Source: Nevskia ramosa DSM 11499 (GTDB lineage: Bacteria > Pseudomonadota > Gammaproteobacteria > Nevskiales > Nevskiaceae). Taken from it: 64,000 bases of DNA. Below the pieces are notes generated by a model that was not told the origin of the DNA, ran no database searches, and worked only from the letters and a program-made list of their open reading frames with translations. Both the position numbers and the translations under genes were made by a program. Positions 27,101 through 36,389 of the stretch are shown piece by piece (the first letter of the stretch is position 1; each line of letters begins with the position of its first letter). The stretch spans positions 208,626 through 272,625 of the forward strand of contig NZ_ATVI01000010.1 in assembly GCF_000420645.1 (NCBI RefSeq). The letters are read 5' to 3'.

Positions 27101-27786
27101 GCGAGGAAGGCTTGGAACAGTTGGCCAAGGCCCGCTTCGACTGCATCGTGCTCGATCTCAATCTGCCCGGCATGTCCGGCCAAGAGTTCCTCGAAGTCGC
27201 TTCGCGATCCGGCCCGCTGCCGCCGGTGGTGATTCATTCCGGGCGCGAGCTGTCGCGCGAGGAAAGTCTGCAGCTGCGGCAGTACACCGATTCGATCGTG
27301 ATCAAGGGCCTGCGCTCGCCGGAGCGGCTGCTCGACGAGGTCAGCCTGTTCCTGCACTCGCTGAAGCCAGCCGCGCCGCCGCCGGTGCGCGAGGCCGATC
27401 CGCGCCTCGCCGGCAAGACCGTGCTGGTGGTCGACGACGACATGCGCAACATCTTCGCGCTGTCGAAAGCGCTGCGGGCGCGAGGCCTGAAAGTGCTGAT
27501 GGCGCAGGACGGTCACAAGGCGCTGAAGCAGCTCGACGACAACGCCGAGATCAGCCTGGTGCTGATGGACATCATGATGCCGGGCATGGACGGCTACGAA
27601 ACGATGCGCGAGATCCGCACGCAGCCGAAATTCAACAAACTGCCGATGATCGCGCTGACCGCCAAAGCCATGCGCGGCGATCGCGAGAAGTGCCTGGAAG
27701 CGGGCGCCAGCGATTACCTGTCGAAACCGATCGACGTCGACAAGCTGCTGTCGATGATGCGGGTCTGGATGAGCCCCCGTGCTTAG
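24097..27786 (+). CDS. hybrid sensor histidine kinase, CHASE3-HAMP-GAF-HisKA-HATPase with three receivers
   Basis: Numbering from the GTG at 24097 gives 1229 residues; ATG at 24115 or 24121 is possible. Order: helix about 37-60, periplasmic CHASE3 domain, helix about 222-240, HAMP, GAF about 310-450, long Gln/Glu coiled coil, HisKA with His565 in N-M-S-H-E-L-R-T-P-L-N-S, HATPase with D-T-G-I-G-I-P and G-L-G-L-S-I, then three receivers at about 847, 970 and 1107. Each receiver keeps its phospho-acceptor Asp (L-D-V-M-L-P, L-D-L-N-L-P, M-D-I-M-M-P). It heads the signalling module with CheR, CheB and the GGDEF protein. Confidence 0.93.
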   Translation: MPIQAPMLMAESGVIAGSQTAPRKRLLVFADWPIATKLGVGFGLITLLLVVNAAAFFVIQQREEKQREWTQHTYEVIAALRDLEVQTLNQQAGIRGFQLTHDPAYLVPYNDGAEAYRHVLATLRGLVVDNPAQQAQLDRIDEVMGSWRSEISEPTRVLIEGGGSTEASVALTVKGKGYRDTLRALIAETQATERLLLGQRSATLHESVEMARRLTVLLLSLAVLISGYAIRSVRRMIAAPITALTVLMTRLAGHDHSIVVPFQRRADEVGDIARALDVFKAMSIATHSQNWVKTSLGEISAGLQEARDTGAFAHALTDALRPKVGAAALAFYGFDDRRQRLQCLGGYGLPEETTRRQAIRLDDGLVGQCARSREPVLLRDLPGDYLSIRSGLGQTTPRCLLLLPLVLQDQLVAVLEIAAFDDFSVDQRHLLDELLPIATLSFDNLRRALRTQELLAETQAQSEELQASEESLRVQQEELRATNEALGAKTRLLEEQSQKLRASEEELKLQAEELKVTNESLVSRGATLQEQQLILQELQRETQEKADALARASQYKSEFLANMSHELRTPLNSLLILSKSLADNDEGHLASDEVESAKVIFESGSKLLQLINDILDLSKVEAGKLEVMVDHLSLASFTQGLNRSFRHVARERQLDFEIHVDDGLPASIRTDAARLEQIVNNLLGNAFKFTRAGKVELRISRPELGQRLPSGLRREQCLAIAVSDTGIGIPEDKFHKMFQTFQQVDAGTSRQFGGTGLGLSIARGMARRLGGDIAMQSRFGSGSTFTVLLPEEPPAFEAEPLPIESEAPPLAPAPVAAAPKPSAAPVQSLPPAPTIADDRELIRDDDTVILIVEDDPAFARILAELIRRRGYRVLAAGDGESGLKLVREFRPAGVLLDVMLPGMDGWAVIDRMKADVSLKDIPVHFISATDDAARGLEAGAIGFLTKPVSKAALLSAFDRLLHPGGQEAVRRVLLIDDDAASRRAMRSLLNDAGVELVDAASGEEGLEQLAKARFDCIVLDLNLPGMSGQEFLEVASRSGPLPPVVIHSGRELSREESLQLRQYTDSIVIKGLRSPERLLDEVSLFLHSLKPAAPPPVREADPRLAGKTVLVVDDDMRNIFALSKALRARGLKVLMAQDGHKALKQLDDNAEISLVLMDIMMPGMDGYETMREIRTQPKFNKLPMIALTAKAMRGDREKCLEAGASDYLSKPIDVDKLLSMMRVWMSPRA

Positions 27787-27838
27787 CGAGCATGCCTCGC
27801 CGCGGGGGCGAATGCCCGGCCATGGATGGCCGGGCCGG
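27784..27838. repeat. intergenic palindromic repeat between kinase and cheR
   Basis: GCCCGGCCA and TGGCCGGGC (27814-27835) form a perfect 9-bp stem around TGGA. Just before it lies AGCGAGCATGCCTCGCC, a shorter imperfect palindrome. Both blocks reappear in swapped order at 51363-51471. There is no T-run, so an intergenic repeat or RNA-processing structure is more likely than a terminator. Confidence 0.55.
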
Positions 27839-27906
27839 GCGTTCGGAATCAGGCTGAAGTCGCGCCAGGGATGGCGTTGCCCAGCGTGTAAACAGAGTCC
27901 GCACGT

Positions 27907-28743
27907 TTGAATCGCCCGGATCCCGAGGACGTCGAGCTCGAACTGTTCGTGCGCGCGCTGCAGCTGCGCCACGGTTATGACTTCAGCGGTTACGCACGCG
28001 CTTCGCTGAAACGCCGGGTGCAGAATCTGGCGATGAGCCTGAGCTGCAGGACCATCAGCGAGCTGACCGCGAAGCTGCTGCGCGAGGATGGCTGTCTGCC
28101 GCTGGTGATCGCCGGCTTGTCAGTGCCGGTGTCGGAAATGTTCCGCAATCCGACCGTGTTCCGGGCGCTGGTCAGCGAAGTGTTTCCGGTGCTGGCTTCG
28201 TACCCGCACATCAACATCTGGCAGGCCGGTTGCGCGCGCGGCGAAGAGGTTTATTCGCTGGCGATCCTGCTCGAAGAAGCCGGCCTCTACGAACGCACGC
28301 AGATCTACGCCACCGATTTCAACGATGTGGCGCTGGGCGCCGCGCAGGAAGGCATCTTCCCGGTCAGCGAGGCGCGCGCCTACGCCGAGAACTATCTCGC
28401 AGCCGGCGGCCAGCACACGCTGAATCACTACTGCATCGCCAAGTACGATCACATCAAGCTCGACGAAAGCCTCAAGCGCAACATCACCTTCGCGAACCAC
28501 AACCTGGTCGCCGACGGCGTGTTCTGCGAGGCGCATCTGATCCTCTGCCGCAACGTGCTGATCTACTTCACCAACCCGCTGCAGGATCATGTGCTCGGCC
28601 TGTTTCGCGACAGCCTGGTGCGCGGCGGCTACCTCGTGCTGGGCAACAAGGAAAGCATCAGCTTTGCACCCAATGCCCGCGAGTTCGAAGCGATCGATGG
28701 CCGCGCCCGCATCTACCAGCTCGGTGCTGGCAGTTCGGCATGA
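27907..28743 (+). CDS. CheR-type protein-glutamate O-methyltransferase
   Basis: The product is 278 residues and transfers methyl groups from SAM to glutamates of a receptor or partner. The N-terminal all-helical part has F-S-G-Y-A-R-A-S-L-K-R-R, then the SAM-binding core with W-Q-A-G-C-A-R-G-E-E-V-Y-S-L-A-I-L-L-E-E and Y-A-T-D-F-N, and L-I-L-C-R-N-V-L-I-Y-F. The start is TTG at 27907, since no ATG fits the family N-terminus. It overlaps cheB by 4 nt (ATGA). There is no chemoreceptor gene nearby, so this copy serves the hybrid kinase system. Confidence 0.9.
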   Translation: MNRPDPEDVELELFVRALQLRHGYDFSGYARASLKRRVQNLAMSLSCRTISELTAKLLREDGCLPLVIAGLSVPVSEMFRNPTVFRALVSEVFPVLASYPHINIWQAGCARGEEVYSLAILLEEAGLYERTQIYATDFNDVALGAAQEGIFPVSEARAYAENYLAAGGQHTLNHYCIAKYDHIKLDESLKRNITFANHNLVADGVFCEAHLILCRNVLIYFTNPLQDHVLGLFRDSLVRGGYLVLGNKESISFAPNAREFEAIDGRARIYQLGAGSSA

Positions 28744-29324
28744 ACACGGTGGCGCAGCGCGCTGCCGTGGTGATCGGTTGTTCGACCGGTGGCCTGCAGG
28801 CACTGAGCATCGTGCTGTCCGGCCTGCGTGCCGATCTGCCGGTGCCGGTGATCGTGCTCTGCCATCGCGGCCAGGACGATGACGGCGGCTTGCTCGTCGA
28901 GCTGCTCGCAAGGCAGTCGCCGTTGCCGGTGCACGAAGCCGAAGAGCGCCAGCCGGTGACGCCGGGCATCGTCCATCTCGCGCCTTCGGGCTATCACCTG
29001 CTGATCGAATCCGACCGTCATTTCATGCTGTCGGCGGATATCCGGGTCCGTTTCGTGCGCCCGTCAGTGGACGTGCTGTTCGCTTCGGCCGCCAATGTCT
29101 ATCGCAAGGCGCTGCTCGCGGTCGTGCTGACTGGCGCCAACGACGATGGTGCCGATGGTCTCGTCGAGGTGCGCCGGCATGGCGGTTATGCGCTGGTGCA
29201 AGACCTGCATGAGGCAGAAGCACCGCAGATGCCGCTGGCCGCCCTCCAGCATGCCGGTGCCGATGAAGTACTGACGCTGTCCGCCATTGCCCGCAGGATC
29301 AACGAATGCTGTTGCCCGCCATGA
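28740..29324 (+). CDS. CheB-type methylesterase without receiver domain
   Basis: The product is 194 residues and covers only the catalytic domain. The triad is visible as Ser15 in G-C-S-T-G-G, His42 in C-H-R-G-Q, and Asp136 in T-G-A-N-D-D-G-A-D-G. It would remove the methyl groups that the adjacent CheR adds. Absence of a receiver means it must be controlled by partners, possibly one of the kinase receivers. It overlaps the cheR stop by 4 nt and the next gene by 19 nt. Confidence 0.9.
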   Translation: MNTVAQRAAVVIGCSTGGLQALSIVLSGLRADLPVPVIVLCHRGQDDDGGLLVELLARQSPLPVHEAEERQPVTPGIVHLAPSGYHLLIESDRHFMLSADIRVRFVRPSVDVLFASAANVYRKALLAVVLTGANDDGADGLVEVRRHGGYALVQDLHEAEAPQMPLAALQHAGADEVLTLSAIARRINECCCPP

Positions 29325-30370
29325 CCGAAGCCCCACCGAGTTTGCTCCCCGTCGTACTGACCGGGTTGCCCACGCCCAAGATCCTGATCGTCGACGATCA
29401 CGCCCCGAATCGCTTGGCGCTGCGCCGCCTGCTGGCGAAGGCCGGTGCCGAACTGGTCGAAGCCGATTCCGGCAACGCCGCACTGGCCGCCTGTCTGGAC
29501 CAGCACTTCGCGCTGATCCTGCTCGACGTCAACATGCCGGAAATGGATGGCTTCGAAGTCGCCCAGCTGCTGAGTGAAGACGACACCTCGAGCCGCACGC
29601 CGATCATCTTCATCAGCGCCGCCTACGACGATCTGCACCGTCTGAAAGGCTATGGCTCCGGCGCCGTCGACTACATCGCCAAGCCAGTCAACGAAGTGAT
29701 CCTGCGCTCCAAGGTCGGCGTGTTCCTGGAACTGTATCGCCGCAAGGCAGAACTGCAGGCAGCGCTGGACCAGTTGTATCTGCACTCGCAATCGCTGGAA
29801 CACGAGATCGAACTGCGCCGCGCCAGCGAGCAGGAAGTCTGGCATCGCGCCTCGCACGACGCGCTGACCGATCTGCCGAATCGCATGCTGTTCATGGATC
29901 GCCTCGACAACGCCATCGAGCGCGCCCGCCGTCACGATCGTCCGTTTGCGCTGGCCTACATCGACATCGACGGCTTCAAGCCAGTCAACGACACCTACGG
30001 CCATCAGGTCGGCGACGAACTCCTGAAAGCGATCGCCGGCCGCCTGCGCAGTTCCGTGCGTCACGAGGACACCGTGTCGCGCCTCGGTGGCGACGAATTC
30101 GCGGTGATCCTCGAAGGCGTGATCGACACCGCGAGCGCCGCCATGCGCCTGTGTGAAAGCATCGGCCGCGAGCTGCGCCGCCCTTATCCCCTACAGACGC
30201 CGGATGGCCCGGGCATCATCGAGATCGGCGCCAGCATCGGCGTGGCGATCTTCCCCGACCACGCCGATGACTGCGATCCGCTGATTCTGGCAGCTGATCA
30301 GGCGATGTATCGGGCGAAACGGGCAGGGAAGAATCGGTGTGAGATGGCGGTGGGATCGATATCCCAGTAG
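29306..30370 (+). CDS. response regulator with receiver and GGDEF diguanylate cyclase domains
   Basis: The product is 354 residues. The receiver (about 25-145) has I-V-D-D-H and the acceptor Asp in L-L-D-V-N-M-P-E-M-D-G. A helical linker leads into a GGDEF domain with H-D-A-L-T-D-L-P-N-R, I-D-I-D-G-F-K-P-V-N-D and an intact G-G-D-E-F. An R-H-E-D inhibitory I-site lies five residues before it, so product feedback is expected. It should make cyclic di-GMP when phosphorylated by the upstream hybrid kinase. An ATG at 29324 is an alternative start. Confidence 0.93.
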   Translation: MLLPAMTEAPPSLLPVVLTGLPTPKILIVDDHAPNRLALRRLLAKAGAELVEADSGNAALAACLDQHFALILLDVNMPEMDGFEVAQLLSEDDTSSRTPIIFISAAYDDLHRLKGYGSGAVDYIAKPVNEVILRSKVGVFLELYRRKAELQAALDQLYLHSQSLEHEIELRRASEQEVWHRASHDALTDLPNRMLFMDRLDNAIERARRHDRPFALAYIDIDGFKPVNDTYGHQVGDELLKAIAGRLRSSVRHEDTVSRLGGDEFAVILEGVIDTASAAMRLCESIGRELRRPYPLQTPDGPGIIEIGASIGVAIFPDHADDCDPLILAADQAMYRAKRAGKNRCEMAVGSISQ

Positions 30371-30412
30371 GCCGGACCACGCCCGATGTACGGGTTGCCG
30401 CCTGGGGCAGGC

Positions 30413-31018
30413 TCAGCCCGGCCGCTGCAGCTTGTAAAGCGCAATCTCGCAAAACAGGTTCGGCGCTGTCCGAATACTGAAGCCCGCCCGATGCTGCCGA
30501 TCCAGCAAGGCCCGCTCCAGCACCTGCCAATTCGCACTCGCACACAAGGCCTCGAAATCGGCCAGCGTGCAGAGATGGATGTTCTCGGTGTCGTACCACT
30601 CGGCCGGCAAGGCCGGCGTATGCGGCATGTGACCGCCGAGTAGCGCCAGGCGCACGCGCCAGTGGCCGAAGTTCGGGAAGGTGACGATCACTTCGCGGCC
30701 GACTCGGAGCATTTCGGCGAGCACCAGATCCGGCCGCACCAGCGCCTGCAGCGCCTGCGTCATCACCACGTAGTCGAAGGAGCCGTCGGCGAATTCGGCG
30801 AGGCCGTCGTCCACGTCCGCCTGGATCACGTTGATGCCGGCGGCGACGCAACTGGCGACGTTGTCGTCATCGATTTCCAGACCGTAGCCGCGTACTTGGC
30901 GCGTGCTCGCCAAGTGGGCGAGCAGGGCGCCATCGCCGCAGCCGAGATCGAGAATTCTCGAGCCGGGCGCGATCCAGTCCGAGATCAGCGCAAGGTCGGG
31001 ACGCAAGGCAGCACTCAC
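30413..31018 (-). CDS. metW: MetW, methionine biosynthesis protein
   Basis: The product is 201 residues, a SAM-methyltransferase-like protein with [21 protein letters not shown] and [10 protein letters not shown]. MetW is needed for full activity of MetX-type acyltransferases in bacteria. The gene uses a GTG start whose GTGA overlaps the metX stop. It is the last gene of proC-yggT-metX-metW and ends 42 bp from the convergent GGDEF gene. Confidence 0.92.
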   Translation of the reverse strand: MSAALRPDLALISDWIAPGSRILDLGCGDGALLAHLASTRQVRGYGLEIDDDNVASCVAAGINVIQADVDDGLAEFADGSFDYVVMTQALQALVRPDLVLAEMLRVGREVIVTFPNFGHWRVRLALLGGHMPHTPALPAEWYDTENIHLCTLADFEALCASANWQVLERALLDRQHRAGFSIRTAPNLFCEIALYKLQRPG

Positions 31019-32187
31019 AAACTCACCTCCAGCGCCACGCGATCCAGGTAGTTGCGCAGCACCGCGTGGTACTGCGGGATCGGCATCAGGAAGTCGTCGT
31101 GGCCGAGCTGGGAATCGATGCGCGCGTAGCTGACATCGCGGCCGGCGGCGATCAGGGCGTTGACGATTTCCCGCGAGCGGGCTGGTGAGAAGCGCCAGTC
31201 GACCGAGAAGCTGACCACCAGGAATTTCGCCTGCGCCTGGCGGAAGGCGGCAGCCAGATCGTCGCCGTATTCGCGGGCCGGATCGAAGTAGTCCAGCGCC
31301 TTGGTCATCAGCAGGTAGGTGTTGCCGTCGAAGCGGTCGACGAAGCTGTTGCCCTGATGACGCAGATAACTTTCGACTTCGAATTCGACGTCGTAGTTGA
31401 AGTTGTACTGGCCATCGCCATCGCGAAGGATGCGGCCGAAGCGGGCGCGCATCGCGGTGTCGGACAGATAGGTGATGTGGCCGAGCATCCGCGCCAGCTT
31501 CAGGCCGCGCTCGGGCTTGGCACCAGCTTCGATGTAGCGGCCGCCGTGGAATTCGGGATCGGACAGGATCGCCTGGCGGGCGATCTCGTTGAAGGCGATG
31601 TTCTGCGCCGAGATGCGCGGTGCGGCAGCGATCACCAGCGCGTGGCGGATGCGGGTCGGGCAGTCAATCGTCCACTGCATCACCTGCATGCCACCGAGGC
31701 TGCCGCCGATCACGGCGGCCCAGGCGTCGATGCCGAGTTGGTCGGCGAGCAGGGCTTGCGAGGCGACCCAGTCGCGCACGGTGACGATCGGGAAATCCGG
31801 GCCCCAGAGCGCGCCGGTTTCCGGATTGATCGTCGTCGGGCCGGTGGAGCCACGGCAGCCGCCGAGGTTGTTTAGGCAGACGACGAAGAACTTGTTGGTG
31901 TCGATCGGCTTGCCGGGGCCGATCGCCGAATCCCACCAGCCGGGCTTGCGGTCATCGGTGGAATGAAAACCCGCAGCGTGATGGTCGCCGGACAAGGCGT
32001 GGCAGATCAGCACCGCGTTGCTGCGCGCTGCGTTGAGCGTGCCGTAGGTTTCGATCACCAGCTCGAAGCGCGGCAGGCTGCGACCGCAGGCGAGCAGCAG
32101 CGGCGTGTCGATGACGATGGTCTGCGGCGTGACGATGCCGACCGATCCGCCAGCCTCGGCGGGCTGGCTCAGTACTTCGGGCACCAT
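31015..32187 (-). CDS. metX: homoserine O-acyltransferase
   Basis: This enzyme activates homoserine for methionine synthesis. The product is 390 residues, an alpha/beta hydrolase with nucleophile Ser in I-G-G-S-L-G-G-M-Q and the His of S-Q-L-G-H-D-D-F-L. The [11 protein letters not shown] and C-R-G-S-T-G-P-T-T segments are family marks. Acetyl or succinyl use cannot be decided by eye; MetX-MetW enzymes of this group are often succinyltransferases. The partner metY at 43.3 kb uses the acylated product. Its start is 1 nt after the yggT stop. Confidence 0.93.
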   Translation of the reverse strand: MVPEVLSQPAEAGGSVGIVTPQTIVIDTPLLLACGRSLPRFELVIETYGTLNAARSNAVLICHALSGDHHAAGFHSTDDRKPGWWDSAIGPGKPIDTNKFFVVCLNNLGGCRGSTGPTTINPETGALWGPDFPIVTVRDWVASQALLADQLGIDAWAAVIGGSLGGMQVMQWTIDCPTRIRHALVIAAAPRISAQNIAFNEIARQAILSDPEFHGGRYIEAGAKPERGLKLARMLGHITYLSDTAMRARFGRILRDGDGQYNFNYDVEFEVESYLRHQGNSFVDRFDGNTYLLMTKALDYFDPAREYGDDLAAAFRQAQAKFLVVSFSVDWRFSPARSREIVNALIAAGRDVSYARIDSQLGHDDFLMPIPQYHAVLRNYLDRVALEVSL

Positions 32188-32188
32188 C

Positions 32189-32758
32189 TCAGTGGAACAG
32201 GCCGAGCAGCGCGCGCAGCCAGCTGTCCAGCGCCTGGAACACGATCATCACGGGGATTGCCGACAGGTCCAGCCCGGCAACCAGCGGAATCACCCGGCGC
32301 ACCGGCTTCAGCACCGGCTCGGTCAGGCTCCACAGCACGTTCGCCGCCGGGTTCGAAACGCCGGGGCCGACCCAGGACAGGATCGTCACCACCAGCAGGC
32401 ATAGCGTGAACACGCGCAGGCCGAGGCTGATCACTTTCAGCAGCGCCAGCCAGAACATCTGGCCGGTGCCGACGCTTTGTCCGTACAGGCTGCCGACGAT
32501 GGCGATATCGAGCACCGCGATCACCACCAGCACCAGCACCGCCGGCGTGTCGATGTTGCGGATGCGCGGGATGAAGCGGACCAGCGGCTGGGTCACCGGC
32601 TGGGTCAGCTTCCAGATCAACTGAGAGATCGGGTTATAGAAATTCGCCCGCACCAGCTGCAGCATGACTCTCAGCAGGAACACGCAGAGCAGCAGATCGA
32701 GCAGCGTCGTGAACAGGCTGTAGATGACGTTGATGATGGTCCGGCCCTCGGTCGTCAG
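32189..32758 (-). CDS. yggT: YggT family membrane protein, probable CTG start
   Basis: This protein has paired YggT repeats: [20 protein letters not shown] near the start, [11 protein letters not shown], and the second repeat [13 protein letters not shown]. It is an inner-membrane protein linked to osmotic and cell-envelope functions. Conventional starts give 164 residues from the GTG at 32683, but that deletes half of the first helix. The frame extends to a CTG at 32758 that overlaps the proC stop by 4 nt (CTGA). No ATG, GTG or TTG lies between them. The CTG start is inferred. Confidence 0.75.
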   Translation of the reverse strand: MTTEGRTIINVIYSLFTTLLDLLLCVFLLRVMLQLVRANFYNPISQLIWKLTQPVTQPLVRFIPRIRNIDTPAVLVLVVIAVLDIAIVGSLYGQSVGTGQMFWLALLKVISLGLRVFTLCLLVVTILSWVGPGVSNPAANVLWSLTEPVLKPVRRVIPLVAGLDLSAIPVMIVFQALDSWLRALLGLFH

Positions 32759-33612
32759 ATGGTGGCGGCGAGTTCATCGCCAAGCTGGGCGCCGCGACTG
32801 TCCGCGGCCTTCAGCGCCGTATTCAGCATGAGGCGGAATCCGGCGGCTTCAAGGCTCTCCAGCGCCGCCTGCGTGGTGCCGCCCTTCGAGGTGACGTTGG
32901 CGCGCAAGGTAGCGACATCAGTGCCTTCGCCAGCCGCCATCTTTGCGGCGCCGATGAAGGTTTGCAGCGCCAGCTTCTTGGCATCTTCCGGCGACAGGCC
33001 AAGCGCCACGCCTGCTTCGGCCATCGCTTCGGTCAGCAGGAAGAAGTAGGCCGGGCCGCTGCCCGATACCGCGGTGACCGCGTCCATTAGCGCTTCGCGT
33101 TCGACCCAGACCACCTGGCCAGCAGCGGCAAGCACGGTTTCCGCCTGCATCCGCGCGCGCGGCGTGGCGTTGTCGCTGGCATGCAGGCCGGTGATGCCGG
33201 CGCCGACCAAGGCTGGCGTATTCGGCATCGCCCGGACGATCGCCCCGGCCCAATCGCTACCGCCCAGCAGTTCGCGCAGGCTGGCGATGCGGACACCGGC
33301 ACAGATGGAGATCAGCGTGGTGTCGACGGAAAGCGCGAGGCCGCGCACGGCGCTGGCCACCTGCTGCGGCTTGGTGGCGAGCACGACGATATCGGCACCG
33401 GTGACGGCGGCGACGTTGTCCTTCGCCAGCTTCAGGCCGAAACGTTCCTGCAGCGCGGCAGCCCGATCGGCGTCCGGCTCTGAGACGCGGATCAACTCGG
33501 CCGGATGACCGGCCGCGATCAGCCCGCCGATCAGGCTCGCAGCCATGTTGCCGCCGCCGATGAAGGCGATGCGGTCAGCGGAATTCTGAGCGGTGGCGTT
33601 GCTGTCGGTCAC
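32755..33612 (-). CDS. proC: pyrroline-5-carboxylate reductase
   Basis: This enzyme makes proline from pyrroline-5-carboxylate with NAD(P)H. The product is 285 residues from a GTG start. The Rossmann motif is I-A-F-I-G-G-G-N-M-A-A-S-L-I-G-G, and the C-terminal signature includes D-A-V-T-A-V-S-G-S-G-P-A-Y-F-F-L-L-T-E-A-M and T-S-K-G-G-T-T-Q-A-A-L. It is transcribed from a 101-bp gap divergent from ilvA. Unlike many relatives it lacks an adjacent yggS. Confidence 0.95.
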   Translation of the reverse strand: MTDSNATAQNSADRIAFIGGGNMAASLIGGLIAAGHPAELIRVSEPDADRAAALQERFGLKLAKDNVAAVTGADIVVLATKPQQVASAVRGLALSVDTTLISICAGVRIASLRELLGGSDWAGAIVRAMPNTPALVGAGITGLHASDNATPRARMQAETVLAAAGQVVWVEREALMDAVTAVSGSGPAYFFLLTEAMAEAGVALGLSPEDAKKLALQTFIGAAKMAAGEGTDVATLRANVTSKGGTTQAALESLEAAGFRLMLNTALKAADSRGAQLGDELAATI

Positions 33613-33713
33613 GTCAGTCGGGGAGGGAGATTCGGGGCGGACGGTATGATACGCGACCCTCGTATCCGCACTGGCGCCCTTCTCCGGCGCCGAAAACCAG
33701 AGCGTTCAACGCC

Positions 33714-35291
33714 GTGACCGAATCTTCTTCCAAGCCGCTGCCCAAAACTGCCAAGGGCGACCGCGACCGTCTGCTCGCCGACTACAAGACGCGCATCGAA
33801 CGCGCTCGGGTCTATGACGTGGCGATCGTCTCGGCGCTGGAGCCGGCGCCGAAGCTGTCGGCCCGCCTGAACAACAAGGTGCTGCTGAAACGCGAGGACA
33901 CCCAGAGCGTCCGCTCGTTCAAGCTGCGCGGCGCGTACAACCGCATCGTCAACCTGCCGGAAGCGTCGCGCACACGCGGCGTGATCTGCGCTTCGGCCGG
34001 CAACCACGCCCAGGGTGTTGCGCTGTCGGCCAAACGCCTCGGCATCCCGGCCTGGATCGTCATGCCGCGGACGACGCCGTCGGTGAAGGTCGATGCGGTG
34101 CGCGCGCTCGGCGGCAAGATCGTGCTGTTCGGCGACGCCTTCGATGACGCCGCGGCGCATGCCGTCGAACTGGCTGAAGCCAAGAGCCTGACCATGATCC
34201 CGCCCTACGACGATGCCGAAGTGATCGCCGGCCAGGGCACGGTGGCCAAGGAAATCCTCGAACAGATCGGCGCTGATGGTCCGTGTGATGCGATCTTCGT
34301 CTGCACCGGCGGCGGTGGCCTGCTGGCCGGCATCGCGGCCTGGGTCAAGGCCGTGCGGCCCGGCGTCAAAGTGATCAGCGTCGAGCCTGACGATTCCGAC
34401 TGCATGGCCCAGGCGCTGGAAGCCGGGCGCAGGATCAAGCTGCCGCAGGTCGGTTTGTTCGCCGATGGCGTTGCCGTGCGCCAGGCCGGTGCCGAGCCGT
34501 TCAAGATCTGCCGTGAAACCGTCGACGCCTGCCTGCGGGTATCGGCCGATGAAATCTGCGCGGCGATCCGCGACGTCTTTGCCGAAAATCGCTCGCTGCC
34601 GGAGCCGGCCGGCGCGCTGGCCGTTGCCGGCATCAAGAAGTGGGTCGCGCAGACCGGCGACACCGGCAAGACCTATGTCGCAACGATCAGCGGTGCCAAT
34701 CTGAATTTCGACCGCCTGCGCCACATCGCCGAGCGCGCCGAACTCGGCGATGGCCGCGAGACGCTGCTGGCAGTGACGATCCCCGAAAAGCCCGGTTCGT
34801 TCCGCAAGTTCCTCAAGCTGCTCGGCCGTCGCCCGATCACCGAGTTCAACTACCGCTATGCCACGCCGGTCGAAGCGCACGTGTTCACCGGGGTTCACTT
34901 CGATGATCGCGTCGTCCGCGACGCAACCATTACCGCCCTGCGTGAGGAAGGACTGACGGTCACCGATCTGACCGACGACGAGATGGCCAAGGTCCACATC
35001 CGGTACATGGTCGGCGGCCGCGCCCCAGGCATCGCCGACGAGCGCCTGTTCCGCTTCGAATTCCCGGAGCGCCCCGGCGCGCTGGCCGATTTCCTTAACG
35101 CCGTCGGCGGCCGCTGGAACATCTCGCTGTTCCACTACCGCAACCACGGCGCCGCTTACGGTCGCGTGCTGTGCGGCTTGCAGGTCCCGAAGAAGGAACG
35201 CGCCGACTGCCATCGCGCGCTCGACGCGCTCGGCTACGAGTACCACGACGAAAGCGAGAATCCGGCCTACCGGCTGTTCATCGCCGGCTGA
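33714..35291 (+). CDS. ilvA: threonine ammonia-lyase, biosynthetic type
   Basis: This enzyme turns threonine into 2-oxobutanoate, the first step of isoleucine synthesis. The product is 525 residues from a GTG. The PLP lysine lies in S-V-R-S-F-K-L-R-G-A-Y-N, the phosphate loop is C-T-G-G-G-G-L-L-A-G, and A-S-A-G-N-H-A-Q-G-V-A is the substrate loop. The C-terminal third holds two ACT-like regulatory domains (E-K-P-G-S-F-R-K-F and E-R-P-G-A-L-A-D-F), which implies isoleucine feedback. It is monocistronic. Confidence 0.96.
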   Translation: MTESSSKPLPKTAKGDRDRLLADYKTRIERARVYDVAIVSALEPAPKLSARLNNKVLLKREDTQSVRSFKLRGAYNRIVNLPEASRTRGVICASAGNHAQGVALSAKRLGIPAWIVMPRTTPSVKVDAVRALGGKIVLFGDAFDDAAAHAVELAEAKSLTMIPPYDDAEVIAGQGTVAKEILEQIGADGPCDAIFVCTGGGGLLAGIAAWVKAVRPGVKVISVEPDDSDCMAQALEAGRRIKLPQVGLFADGVAVRQAGAEPFKICRETVDACLRVSADEICAAIRDVFAENRSLPEPAGALAVAGIKKWVAQTGDTGKTYVATISGANLNFDRLRHIAERAELGDGRETLLAVTIPEKPGSFRKFLKLLGRRPITEFNYRYATPVEAHVFTGVHFDDRVVRDATITALREEGLTVTDLTDDEMAKVHIRYMVGGRAPGIADERLFRFEFPERPGALADFLNAVGGRWNISLFHYRNHGAAYGRVLCGLQVPKKERADCHRALDALGYEYHDESENPAYRLFIAG

Positions 35292-35304
35292 CAGGGCTGA
35301 GGCG

Positions 35305-35766
<462 letters not shown>

Positions 35767-35768
35767 CG

Positions 35769-36389
35769 TCAGTCGGTTTGGCGTTGAGGGAAGCGGCGCA
35801 GGCCCTTCTCGGTGACCACGGCATCGAGCCGCACGTCGAAGGCTTCGATCGGCAATTTGCCGACTTCCTGCAGGGCGTAAGCGTAGCCGATGCGCTGCGG
35901 CTTACAGCCGATGCGCGAGCCGGCGAGGGCGCGGTCGTAATAGCCGCCGCCGTTGCCGAGGCGCCCACCGTCTGCATCAAAGCCGAGCAGGGGAACCAGG
36001 ATCACATCGAAGGCGCGCGCTGTTTTCAGGTGTCGCCGCGACACCGGCTCCGGCAATTGCAGCGGGCCACGCCTGCGCAGCACCGTGTTGCGATCGAGCG
36101 GGACGAAGCGCAGGCGCCAGTCGCGCATCGTCAGCGGCACGAAGACCTGGTGACCGGCGCGGGCGAGGGCAGCGCGTACTGGTGTGGTCGACAGCTCCGA
36201 TCGCACCGACAGATAGATCGCGATGCGACAGCGAGGCGGCAAGCTGCGCAACAGCAGTCGCGTGGCGCGCCGTGCGGCGGTGATGCGTTGTGCTTGCGGG
36301 ATTGCAGCGCGAGCCTGTCGCAGCTGCCGTCGCAGCGCGGCCTTGCGCGCTGCGGAAGAAATAAGGGTGTCTCCCACCTGTGCCGTCAT
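35769..36389 (-). CDS. 5-formyltetrahydrofolate cyclo-ligase
   Basis: This enzyme converts 5-formyl-THF to methenyl-THF with ATP. From ATG 36389 the product is 206 residues. Markers are R-K-A-A-L-R-R-Q-L-R near the start, and G-N-G-G-G-Y-Y-D-R-A-L for nucleotide binding with G-F-D-A-D-G-G-R-L just before. The gene follows zapA and 6S RNA as in E. coli (ygfA/fau). The ATG and a GTG at 36377 both fall inside the predicted 3' part of 6S RNA, so the true start is uncertain and may need a read-through transcript. Confidence 0.85.
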   Translation of the reverse strand: MTAQVGDTLISSAARKAALRRQLRQARAAIPQAQRITAARRATRLLLRSLPPRCRIAIYLSVRSELSTTPVRAALARAGHQVFVPLTMRDWRLRFVPLDRNTVLRRRGPLQLPEPVSRRHLKTARAFDVILVPLLGFDADGGRLGNGGGYYDRALAGSRIGCKPQRIGYAYALQEVGKLPIEAFDVRLDAVVTEKGLRRFPQRQTD

